Shown: positions 1 to 6,160 of the stretch, piece after piece
How the letters are laid out: the number at the start of each line of letters is the position of its first letter
Numbering within the stretch: position 1 is the stretch's first letter
NCBI GenBank assembly: GCA_002327945.1
Contig: DCVY01000209.1
Span: 1 to 7,519 of the forward strand
DNA length: 7,519 nucleotides
Direction: 5' to 3'
DNA from: Acidovorax delafieldii
GTDB taxonomy: Bacteria > Pseudomonadota > Gammaproteobacteria > Burkholderiales > Burkholderiaceae_C
Translations under genes and position numbers: made by a program
The notes under the pieces: generated by a model
Seen by the model: the letters and a program-made list of their open reading frames with translations, nothing else
What the model was told of the DNA's origin: nothing
Database searches by the model: none

Positions 1-692
1 AGGTTTTGCGAAGCCATGGTGACGACAAAGAGGGGCAATGCCAGGCTGATGGCAGCCGACAGGGTGAACTTCGGCGCCGTGAAAACCGGCATGGCCAGCT
101 CGAAGCGAATGGCCGACCAGGACATCTCGCCTCGCAGCGCGACAAAGCCGATGGCCAGCGCCAGCGTCACGACCACGGCATAGCGTGGCAAGCACCGGCG
201 CGCCACCAGATACGCGCCCAGCATCAGCAAAACAAGCGGCAACGCCGTCTGCGCCGCAGCAAAGGCCTGCAGGCCAAAGCGCGCCAGCACACCGGCCAGC
301 AACGCCGAGGCAATGGCCATGGGAATGCGGTTCATCACCCGCTCGAACCAGCCCGTGGCGCCGGCCAGCACGATCAGCCCCGCGCAGGCCATGAAGGCGC
401 CCACCGCCTGCGGCATGGTGAAGCCCCCCACCAGGCCAGCGGTGGCCAGCACCGCCGCGCCCGGCGTGCTCCAGGCCACCATCACCGGCTGGCGCAACAG
501 CAGCGAGGGAACGGCCGAGCACAGGCCCATGCCCAGCCCCAGCGCCCACATCCATGACGTGATTTGCGCCGGTGTGGCCTGGAAGGCTTGTGCCGCCTGG
601 AACACGATGGCCACGGAACTCGTGAAGCCCACCAGCACCGCGACAAAGCCAGCGGTAAAGGCCGACAGGCTCAGGTCTTTGAAAAATTGCAT
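1..692 (-). CDS. benE: Benzoate/H+ symporter BenE family protein, C-terminus outside window
   Basis: Inner-membrane secondary transporter of the BenE family; known members import benzoate with protons. The first 230 codons are present and the frame runs off the left window edge; family members are usually about 390-400 residues, so roughly 60% is seen. The start is taken as ATG at 692 (MQFFKDLSLSAFTAGFVAVL), whose first hydrophobic segment matches the family N-terminus; the ribosome binding site is weak, and an in-frame GTG lies at 713. Visible family features are the segment with VAWSTPGAA near residues 72-80, IPMAIASALLAGVLARFG at 123-140, and LPLFVVTMASQN at 219-230, which begins the MASQN(L/I)PG signature. 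Several alternating hydrophobic stretches fit a polytopic membrane protein. No benzoate catabolic genes or regulator lie in the window, so benzoate as substrate is a family inference. It is codirectional with and downstream of kup, separated by a repeat. Confidence 0.88.
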   Translation of the reverse strand, partial: MQFFKDLSLSAFTAGFVAVLVGFTSSVAIVFQAAQAFQATPAQITSWMWALGLGMGLCSAVPSLLLRQPVMVAWSTPGAAVLATAGLVGGFTMPQAVGAFMACAGLIVLAGATGWFERVMNRIPMAIASALLAGVLARFGLQAFAAAQTALPLVLLMLGAYLVARRCLPRYAVVVTLALAIGFVALRGEMSWSAIRFELAMPVFTAPKFTLSAAISLALPLFVVTMASQN

Positions 693-754
693 GGCCGCAT
701 TCTGGCACTGCACCCGGCCAGGCCCAGCCGATTGCAGTCCACGGCGCACGCCTT

Positions 755-816
755 AAATAGCTATATATTTAGTAGCTACTCGCGCTGTATCCATAAGCGC
801 CACAGGCAAAAAACAC
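755..816. repeat. AT-rich dispersed-type repeat with hairpin between kup and benE
   Basis: The 134-bp gap between the kup stop and the benE start holds an AT-rich block unlike the surrounding GC-rich DNA. It has AAATA...TATTT at 755-770, two copies of the palindrome TAGCTA (758-763 and 773-778), then GCGCT at 782-786 pairing with AGCGC at 796-800 around a 9-base loop, followed by CACAGGC and an A-run. The order TAGCTACT-GCGCT-N9-AGCGC-CAGGC-A-run resembles a short intergenic repeat that I recall as widespread in Comamonadaceae genomes. That match is from memory and has not been searched. On the minus strand the hairpin is not followed by a T-run, so it is not a clear intrinsic terminator for kup. 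Confidence 0.55.
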
Positions 817-826
817 TGATAACCGG

Positions 827-2701
827 CTAGATTTCGATCTTGGAACCCAGCTCCACCACTGCATTGCTGGGCAGGTGCAGGAAATCGGCGGCGCCACTGG
901 CGTTGTGGTGCATCTGGGCAAACAGCTTCTCTCGCCAGGGCGCCATGCCGCTACCGATGGTGGGAATGATGGTGTCCCGCGAGAGAAAGTAGCTGGTGGT
1001 CATGGGCTCCACATTGCAACCCCGCACCCGCAACTGGTGCAAGGCGCTGGGAATGTCGGGATCGTTCTTGAACCCATAGTGCACCACCACCTGCCAGCAA
1101 TCGTGCCCCAGCGGGTCCACCTGCAGGCGCTTGTCCAGCCCGATCCACGGCACTTCGTGGTTGTGGACGGTGACAAACAGGTTCTGACGGTGCAGCACTT
1201 TGTTGTGCTTGAGGTTGTGCAGCATGGCGTTGGGCACTGCCCCCGGCTCGGCTGTCAGGAACACCGCCGTGCCATCCACACGCGTGGGCGGGTTCAGGAA
1301 CACCGACTCGAGGAACTCCTTGAGGTCGATGGCATCGGCTCGCAATTTGTCATTAAGCAGGCGGCGCCCTTCCTTCCAGGTCATCATCAGCACGAACAGC
1401 CCCCCGCCGATCATGAGCGGGAACCATCCGCCCTGGAACAGCTTGAGCAAATTGGAGGTGAAGAAAGCCAGGTCCACCGCAAAGAAGCAGCCGGTGGCCG
1501 CAATGCACAGCGCCAGCGGATAGCCCCAGCCATAGCGGATGACAAAGAACGTCAAGGTGGTGGTAATTAGCATGTCCAACGTGACAGCGATGCCATAGGC
1601 GGCTGCCAGATTGCTGGACGAGCGGAACATCACCACCGCCAGCACAATGGCCACGAACAGCCCCCAGTTGACCAGAGGTATGTAGATTTGTCCGGTATCG
1701 CGCACACTGGTGTGCAGAATGTTCAGGCGCGGCAGATAGCCCAGCTGGATGACCTGCTTGGTGACGCTGAAGGCACCGGTGATCAGCGCCTGGGAAGCAA
1801 TCACGGTGGCCAGGGTGGCCAAAATGACCAGGGGAACCAGCGCCCAATCGGGCGCCATCATGAAAAACGGATTTTTCACCGCCTCGGGTTCGGACAGCAG
1901 CAATGCACCTTGCCCGAAATAATTGAGTGTCAGCGCCGGCATGGCGACGCCAAACCAGGCCAGCCGGATGGGACGTTTGCCAAAATGCCCCAGATCGGCA
2001 TACAGCGCTTCGGCCCCGGTCACGCACAACACCACGGCGCCCAAAATGATGAAGCTGATACCCGGGTGGGCCCACATGAACCCCACCGCGTGGTGCGGGC
2101 TCATGGCCCAGAGGATTTCAGGGTGGGTGGCGATGTGCGAAACGCCCAGCACGGCAATCGTCAAAAACCACAGCAGCGTGACGGGACCAAAGAACTTGCC
2201 GATGCCGCTGGTGCCCCGCTTTTGCACTACAAACAGGCAAAACAGCACCGCCAGCGTGAGCGGAATCACGTACTGCTTGAAGTGGGGCGAGACCACCTCC
2301 AGCCCCTCCACCGCAGAAAGCACCGAGATGGCCGGGGTGATGACGCCGTCGCCATAAAACAGCGAGGTACCGAAGATCCCCACCGCCAGCAGCACCCGGC
2401 GCAACCGAGGCTTGTCTTTCACCGCCTGCGAGGCCAGCGCCAACATGGCAATGAGCCCGCCCTCGCCGTTGTTGTCGGCGCGCAGCACCAGCACCACATA
2501 TTTGAGTGAGACGATGACCGTCAGGGTCCAGAAGAAGATGGACAGAATGCCGTAGATGTTGTCCGGCGTGAACGGCACATGGCCCGAGCCAAAGACCTCC
2601 TTGACCGCGTACAGCACGCTGGTGCCGATATCGCCATAAACAACACCGATGGCGCCCAGCGTGAGCGCTGCGAGCGATGATTTGGAGCTTTGCACTGACA
2701 C
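827..2701 (-). CDS. kup: Low-affinity potassium uptake permease Kup
   Basis: K+ uptake permease of the KUP/HAK/KT family, which imports K+ together with protons across the inner membrane. From GTG 2701 it is 624 residues, the normal family length. Family motifs are [14 protein letters not shown] (about residues 19-32, with Val where many members have Pro), GDGVITPA (117-124), [15 protein letters not shown] (227-241) and [13 protein letters not shown]. About 12 hydrophobic segments fill the first 440 residues, followed by a soluble C-terminal domain ending in [10 protein letters not shown]. The frame stays open upstream to an ATG at 2809, but those 36 extra residues are not hydrophobic or Kup-like. 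The natural start is therefore one of two GTGs, 2701 (VSVQSSKSS) or 2695 (VQSSKSS); a G-run just upstream gives better spacing to 2695. The stop is TAG at 827-829. It lies downstream of gshA on the same strand. Confidence 0.96.
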   Translation of the reverse strand: MSVQSSKSSLAALTLGAIGVVYGDIGTSVLYAVKEVFGSGHVPFTPDNIYGILSIFFWTLTVIVSLKYVVLVLRADNNGEGGLIAMLALASQAVKDKPRLRRVLLAVGIFGTSLFYGDGVITPAISVLSAVEGLEVVSPHFKQYVIPLTLAVLFCLFVVQKRGTSGIGKFFGPVTLLWFLTIAVLGVSHIATHPEILWAMSPHHAVGFMWAHPGISFIILGAVVLCVTGAEALYADLGHFGKRPIRLAWFGVAMPALTLNYFGQGALLLSEPEAVKNPFFMMAPDWALVPLVILATLATVIASQALITGAFSVTKQVIQLGYLPRLNILHTSVRDTGQIYIPLVNWGLFVAIVLAVVMFRSSSNLAAAYGIAVTLDMLITTTLTFFVIRYGWGYPLALCIAATGCFFAVDLAFFTSNLLKLFQGGWFPLMIGGGLFVLMMTWKEGRRLLNDKLRADAIDLKEFLESVFLNPPTRVDGTAVFLTAEPGAVPNAMLHNLKHNKVLHRQNLFVTVHNHEVPWIGLDKRLQVDPLGHDCWQVVVHYGFKNDPDIPSALHQLRVRGCNVEPMTTSYFLSRDTIIPTIGSGMAPWREKLFAQMHHNASGAADFLHLPSNAVVELGSKIEI

Positions 2702-2706
2702 CCCCC
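2701..2706 (-). promoter_or_regulatory. G-run, candidate ribosome binding site of kup
   Basis: On the minus strand GCGGGGGG precedes TGTCAGTG. If this purine run is the Shine-Dalgarno element, its 5-base spacing favours the GTG at 2695 over the overlapping GTG at 2701; the two differ by only two residues. It also argues against the ATG at 2809, which has no better purine stretch. Confidence 0.35.
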
Positions 2707-2856
2707 GCTGCACTGGGCAAGACAGGGTTCCGTAACTTTTGGGAACGCTATTGTGCCCCCGCCCCGGGATTCGCGTAGAGGCACCGCCAATCTTGTTGCA
2801 ACGCAGCAACTACCCACTGGCGTCGTTGCCCAAGGCATGGCAAAGCGAAAACCGGG

Positions 2857-4152
2857 TCAGTCGTAAATCTCGGCGTCCGGGTTGGTGGCTTCCAGCTCGT
2901 AGCTGGCGGCCAGCATGGCCAGGCGGGCCACCACGCCATACATGTAAAAGCGGTTCGGCGCACTCACGCCAGGGCGCACACCCGGCTGGGGCATGTGGGT
3001 GCTGTGCTCGAAGGCCAGCGGCACAAAGCTGGCGCCCGGTGCGTTGAGATTCTCGTCCACGCCGCGCTCGGCATGCATGCGGTAAAAGCCGCCCACCACA
3101 TAGCGGTCCATCATGTAGACCACCGGCTCGGCCACGGCCTCGTGCACCCGCTCCTGCGTGGGCACTCCTTCCTGGATAATCACATCGCTGACCGGCTGGC
3201 CGTCCTTGATGACGGCCATTTTGTTCTTGGTCTTGCGGTTCAGGTCGTCCAACGCCTTGGCATCGCGCACGGTCATGATTCCCATGCCGTAGGTGCCATG
3301 GTTGGCCTTGACGATAACGAACGGCTTTTCATGGATGCCATATTCCTTGTACTTGCGCCGCACCTTGGCCAGCAGGGCATCCACACCGCTTTGCAGTTCG
3401 TCCAAGCCCGCGCCTTCGGCGAAATCCACATTGCCGCACTGGCTGAACATCGGATTGATCAGCCACGGGTCGATGCCCAGCATCTTGCCGAAACGCTTGG
3501 CAACCTCTTCATAGTTTTTGAAATGCGTGCTCTTCTTGCGCACGCTCCAGCCCGCGTGCAGCGGCGGCAGCAGGTATTGCTCGTGGATGTCTTCCAGAAT
3601 GCCGGGTGCGCCGGCTGAAAGATCGTTGTTGAGCAGGATGGTGCAGGGGTCGAAATCCTTGAGGCCCAGCCGCCCCTTGGTGCGGATCACGGGTTCGAGC
3701 ATCACCGAATCGCCATTGGGCAGCTCGATCAGGGTGGATTTCTTGATCTGAGGACTGATGGAGCCCACCCGCACATTCAGGCCCGCCATGTTGAAGATGC
3801 GCTGCAGCTGCACCACGTTGGCCAGGTAAAACGTGTTGCGCGTGTGGTTCTCGGGAATGATCAGCAGATTGCGCGCCTCGGGACAGATTTTCTCGATGGC
3901 GGCCATGGCGGCCTGCACGGCCAGTGGCAGCATTTCCTTGGTGAGATTGTTCCAGCCACCGGGAAACAGGTTGGTATCCACCGGCGCCAGCTTGAAGCCG
4001 GCATTGCGGATATCGACCGAGGTATAGAACGGCGGCGTGTGCTCCATCCACTCCAGCCGGAACCAGCGTTCGATGGCGGGCATCGAGTCGAGAATACGCT
4101 GTTCAAGTTCGTTGATCGGCCCCGTGAGGGCCGTGATGAGATGCGGAACCAT
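2857..4152 (-). CDS. gshA: Glutamate-cysteine ligase, GshA (Thiobacillus/Burkholderiales) type
   Basis: Catalyses ATP-dependent joining of glutamate and cysteine to gamma-glutamylcysteine, the first and limiting step of cytosolic glutathione synthesis. The 431-residue protein matches the proteobacterial GshA type found in acidithiobacilli and Burkholderiales, not the enterobacterial GshA fold family. Recognisable stretches are FRLEWMEHTPPFYTSVDIRN (31-50), KLAPVDTNLFPGGWNNLTKE (54-73), LLIIPENHTRNTFYL (96-110), FVIVKANHGTYGMGIMTVRD (278-297, the probable nucleotide-binding segment) and APNRFYMYGVVARLAMLAAS (398-417). The start is ATG 4152, preceded by GAGG about 7 bases upstream; the stop is TGA at 2857-2859. 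The length looks complete. The partner gshB (glutathione synthetase) is not in the window; the gene downstream is kup, about 155 bp away. I am sure of the family; the detailed residue roles are inferred from it. Confidence 0.95.
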   Translation of the reverse strand: MVPHLITALTGPINELEQRILDSMPAIERWFRLEWMEHTPPFYTSVDIRNAGFKLAPVDTNLFPGGWNNLTKEMLPLAVQAAMAAIEKICPEARNLLIIPENHTRNTFYLANVVQLQRIFNMAGLNVRVGSISPQIKKSTLIELPNGDSVMLEPVIRTKGRLGLKDFDPCTILLNNDLSAGAPGILEDIHEQYLLPPLHAGWSVRKKSTHFKNYEEVAKRFGKMLGIDPWLINPMFSQCGNVDFAEGAGLDELQSGVDALLAKVRRKYKEYGIHEKPFVIVKANHGTYGMGIMTVRDAKALDDLNRKTKNKMAVIKDGQPVSDVIIQEGVPTQERVHEAVAEPVVYMMDRYVVGGFYRMHAERGVDENLNAPGASFVPLAFEHSTHMPQPGVRPGVSAPNRFYMYGVVARLAMLAASYELEATNPDAEIYD

Positions 4153-4180
4153 AGATACCCTCGGGAAACGATTGCGATGA

Positions 4181-4186
4181 ATTGTA
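4181..4186 (-). promoter_or_regulatory. Candidate -10 element upstream of gshA
   Basis: On the minus strand TACAAT (5 of 6 to the sigma-70 consensus TATAAT) lies about 30 bases ahead of the gshA start, which would give a leader of roughly 20 bases. No good -35 hexamer sits 16-18 bases upstream: the nearest TTGCGA is about 24 bases away. The call is therefore tentative. Confidence 0.3.
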
Positions 4187-4238
4187 AGGATTTGGGGTCG
4201 GGCCAGGGTATCGCAAGCCGCTGCCCCGCAGGGCGGTC

Positions 4239-4444
4239 AACCTCCCTCGCCTGACCGTGCCCGTCACCGGCCCGCTGATCGCCAACAGCAGCGAGGCCCT
4301 GCACGATGCGGCACTGGCGGCACTGGCGGCACCTTCAGCAAAACCATCCATGCGATTGGCCCCTATTCGGCCCAGGTGCCGCGCGCGGTGGCGGTTTTTG
4401 TGGAATGGCTGCGCGAAGCCTTTGCATCCGGCTTCAAGGCCTGA
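4239..4444 (+). pseudogene. LysR-type transcriptional regulator remnant (C-terminal fragment, deleted and frameshifted)
   Basis: Two reading frames carry adjoining pieces of the effector-binding domain of a LysR-family regulator. Frame one from about 4239 reads NLPRLTVPVTGPLIANSSEA then LHDAALA, the usual PL..NSSEAL..AALAG region. Frame two from 4328 reads GTFSKTIHAIGPYSAQVPRA then VAVFVEWLREAFASGFKA and a TGA at 4442-4444, the typical C-terminus. The roughly 30 residues that normally lie between (AGLGIALLPDF and following) are missing, and the frame changes at the junction. The junction falls in a tandem 9-mer GCACTGGCG (4311-4319 and 4320-4328). The whole N-terminal half, including the helix-turn-helix, is absent. 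No start codon or intact product is possible. The family call rests on motif recognition. The remnant fills most of the 347-bp gap between gshA and nnr and points away from gshA. Confidence 0.72.
4311..4328 (+). repeat. Tandem 9-mer GCACTGGCG x2 at the pseudogene junction
   Basis: GCACTGGCG occurs twice back to back and is followed by GCACC. It sits exactly where the LysR-like frame breaks, so it may mark slippage or recombination at the deletion point. Confidence 0.8.
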
Positions 4445-4499
4445 CGCAATAATGGCTCGCCACTGCTTTTGATTGACTGCTTCCTACAGAAACGCTGCC

Positions 4500-6020
4500 A
4501 TGCACCCCATCACCCCCCAGCAGCCCCACCCCCTGTTCAACACGGCAGCCACCCGGCGCATGGAGCAGCAGGTCGCAGCAGCCCTGCCGCCGCACACCCT
4601 CATGCAGCGCGCCGGCCTGGCAGTGGCCCGGCTGGCGCGGGCGCTGGCCCCCCATGCCCGCACCGTGTGGATTGCCTGCGGCCCCGGCAACAACGGTGGC
4701 GACGGGCTGGAGGCCGCCATGCACCTGCAACACGATGGACGGCGGGTGGTGGTGAGCTGGCTCGGCGCCACCGACCGCGCGCCCGCCGACGCCCGCCAGT
4801 CGTGGCAGCGCGCGCTGGCTGCCGGCGTGACCTGGGCCGATGAAGCGCCCCCGGACATGGCCGCCACCGATCTGTGCATCGATGCCCTGCTGGGGATTGG
4901 CATTTCATCCACCGCCCCTGCCCGGGCACCCGACCACCGGCTGCTGGCCTTGCTGGCGGCCCTGCAGCACAGCCCGGCCCCCGTGCTGGCCGTCGACCTG
5001 CCATCGGGCCTGGATGCGGACACGGGCCAGTTCGCAGCGGGCTTTGCTTTACCGGCCCCGCCCGCGCCCCGCCACCCGCCCGCACCCCGCCACACGCTCA
5101 GCCTGCTCACGCTCAAGCCCGGCCTCTTCACTGCTGCGGGGCGCGACGCGGCCGGCAGCGTGTGGCTGGATGATCTGGGCGTATCCCCGCAGCCAGAGCC
5201 CCCCACCGCATGGCTGACCGGCCCCGCCCTGCCCGCACGGCGCCGCCACGCCAGCCACAAGGGCAGCTATGGCGACGTGGCCATCGTGGGCGGCGAAGGC
5301 CTGGCAGCGCGCGGCCTGGGCATGACGGGCGCTGCCCTGCTGGCCGCATCTGCCGCATTGCACGCCGGCGCAGGCCGGGTGCTGGTGGCCTTGCTCGACG
5401 ACGGCCAGATGACCATCGATATGGCACAGCCCGAGTTGATGTTTCGCCGCTTTGACGCGCTGGCGCTGGAACAACTCACGGTGGTGTGCGGCTGCGGCGG
5501 TGGCGATGCCGTGCGCGCGGTTCTGCCCGCCGTGCTGGCAAGAGCCGCCCGGCTGGTGCTGGACGCCGATGCACTCAACGCCGTGGCCTCCGATGCCGCG
5601 TTGCGCGCCGGGGTGGCGTCTCGCGCCGGGCGAGGGCAGGCCACGGTGCTGACACCGCACCCGCTCGAAGCGGCGCGACTGCTGGACCTGTCCACCGCCG
5701 ACGTGCAGACCCACCGGCTCAATGCAGCGCAGCAGTTGGCAGAGCAATTTCACTGCGTGGCCGTACTCAAAGGGTCGGGCACCGTGACCGCTGCACCGGG
5801 GCGTATTCCAACCATCAACCCCACCGGCAATGCACGGCTCGCCACGGCAGGCACCGGTGACGTGCTGGCGGGCATGGTGGGTGCGCACCTGGCAGCCGGT
5901 GCCGAAGCCCGGCGCGCTGCATTAGAAGCTGTGTACATCCACGGCCTTGCCGCCGACTGCTGGCCTGCCGGGCGCGCGATGACAGCCAGCGCCCTGGCGC
6001 GCCGCGTCACCGGCAGTTGA
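4500..6020 (+). CDS. nnr: Bifunctional NAD(P)HX epimerase / ADP-dependent NAD(P)HX dehydratase
   Basis: Repairs hydrated, inactive NADH and NADPH. The N-terminal YjeF_N domain interconverts the R and S epimers; the C-terminal ribokinase-like domain dehydrates the S form using ADP (by family knowledge of E. coli Nnr). From ATG 4500 it is 506 residues, normal for the fused enzyme. The N domain shows ACGPGNNGGDG (about 59-69), LCIDALLGIG (125-134) and AVDLPSGLDADTG (164-176). The C domain shows HKGSYGDVAIVGG (253-265), LDADALN (354-360), TPHPLEAARLL (385-395) and NPTGNARLATAGTGDVLAG (440-458), where D454 is the expected catalytic aspartate. A TTG at 4473 would add nine codons, but MHPITPQQPHPLF looks like the natural N-terminus; no strong ribosome binding site decides this. 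A Pro/Arg-rich duplication lies near residues 186-197. The stop codon is 6-8 bp before the IS. Confidence 0.94.
   Translation: MHPITPQQPHPLFNTAATRRMEQQVAAALPPHTLMQRAGLAVARLARALAPHARTVWIACGPGNNGGDGLEAAMHLQHDGRRVVVSWLGATDRAPADARQSWQRALAAGVTWADEAPPDMAATDLCIDALLGIGISSTAPARAPDHRLLALLAALQHSPAPVLAVDLPSGLDADTGQFAAGFALPAPPAPRHPPAPRHTLSLLTLKPGLFTAAGRDAAGSVWLDDLGVSPQPEPPTAWLTGPALPARRRHASHKGSYGDVAIVGGEGLAARGLGMTGAALLAASAALHAGAGRVLVALLDDGQMTIDMAQPELMFRRFDALALEQLTVVCGCGGGDAVRAVLPAVLARAARLVLDADALNAVASDAALRAGVASRAGRGQATVLTPHPLEAARLLDLSTADVQTHRLNAAQQLAEQFHCVAVLKGSGTVTAAPGRIPTINPTGNARLATAGTGDVLAGMVGAHLAAGAEARRAALEAVYIHGLAADCWPAGRAMTASALARRVTGS
5058..5093 (+). repeat. In-frame 18-bp duplication in nnr encoding two PAPRH units
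   Basis: The sequence CCCCGCCAC recurs 18 bases apart (5067-5075 and 5085-5093) and encodes PAPRHP-PAPRHT in nnr, between the N-domain core ending at DADTGQ and the conserved LSLLTLKPGLFTAAG stretch. The frame is kept. Confidence 0.7.
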
Positions 6021-6026
6021 GCATTG

Positions 6027-6045
6027 AACCGAGATTGTCCATTAG
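6027..6045 (+). repeat. Left terminal inverted repeat (IRL) of the IS
   Basis: AACCGAGATTGTCCATTAG is an exact reverse complement of 7501-7519. Pairing stops inside 6045. The core is the 17 bases starting CCGAGATT. Confidence 0.93.
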
Positions 6046-6095
6046 CCCCCAAGACTGCTATCGTCAGCTCGTCCGGTGAGCCCCGGATTGAGGGA

Positions 6096-6118
6096 TTTCT
6101 AATGGACACCATTAGAAA
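6096..6118. repeat. Palindrome in the IS left end carrying a copy of the inner terminal repeat
   Basis: TTTCTAATGG at 6096-6105 and CCATTAGAAA at 6109-6118 are perfect 10-base inverted arms around ACA. CTAATGGACA (6099-6108) is identical to the inner ten bases of the right terminal repeat (7501-7510), and its complement is in the left repeat (6036-6045). It lies 43 bp ahead of the transposase start. Confidence 0.85.
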
Positions 6119-6126
6119 CCTTCAAT

Positions 6127-6146
6127 GAAATCAACGATCTGATTTC
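6127..6146 (+). promoter_or_regulatory. Second hairpin ahead of the transposase ribosome binding site
   Basis: GAAATCA (6127-6133) and TGATTTC (6140-6146) form a perfect 7-bp stem with a 6-base loop, ending 5 bases before the GGAG Shine-Dalgarno. In RNA it could affect translation of the transposase; this role is inferred. Confidence 0.5.
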
Positions 6147-6151
6147 GATTT

Positions 6152-6155
6152 GGAG
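6152..6155 (+). promoter_or_regulatory. Ribosome binding site of the transposase
   Basis: GGAG lies 5 bases before the ATG at 6161, which supports that start. Confidence 0.7.
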
Positions 6156-6160
6156 TCGCC

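Noticed and set aside
782..800. GCGCT/AGCGC hairpin as an intrinsic terminator of kup
   Set aside because: The stem is only 5 bp with a 9-base loop and no T-run follows it on the kup strand.
6..830. Several plus-strand open frames across the left end
   Set aside because: They are antisense to benE; their translations are low-complexity and rich in Arg, Gln and His, while the minus-strand frame gives a clean membrane protein.
875..2509. Long plus-strand open frames opposite kup
   Set aside because: They overlap a well-recognised Kup gene on the other strand and show His/Gln-rich composition typical of antisense frames in GC-rich DNA.
2795..2810. GTTGC...GCAAC inverted repeat between gshA and kup as an operator or terminator
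   Set aside because: The arms are 5 bp with no T-run and no promoter context; this is expected by chance at this length.
4422..4453. TTGCAT ... AATAAT as a promoter for nnr
   Set aside because: The spacer is 20 bases, too long for a good sigma-70 promoter, and it overlaps the end of the LysR remnant; not strong enough to list.
5049..5888. 279-codon minus-strand frame opposite nnr
   Set aside because: It is antisense to the conserved kinase-like domain of Nnr and has no recognisable motif.
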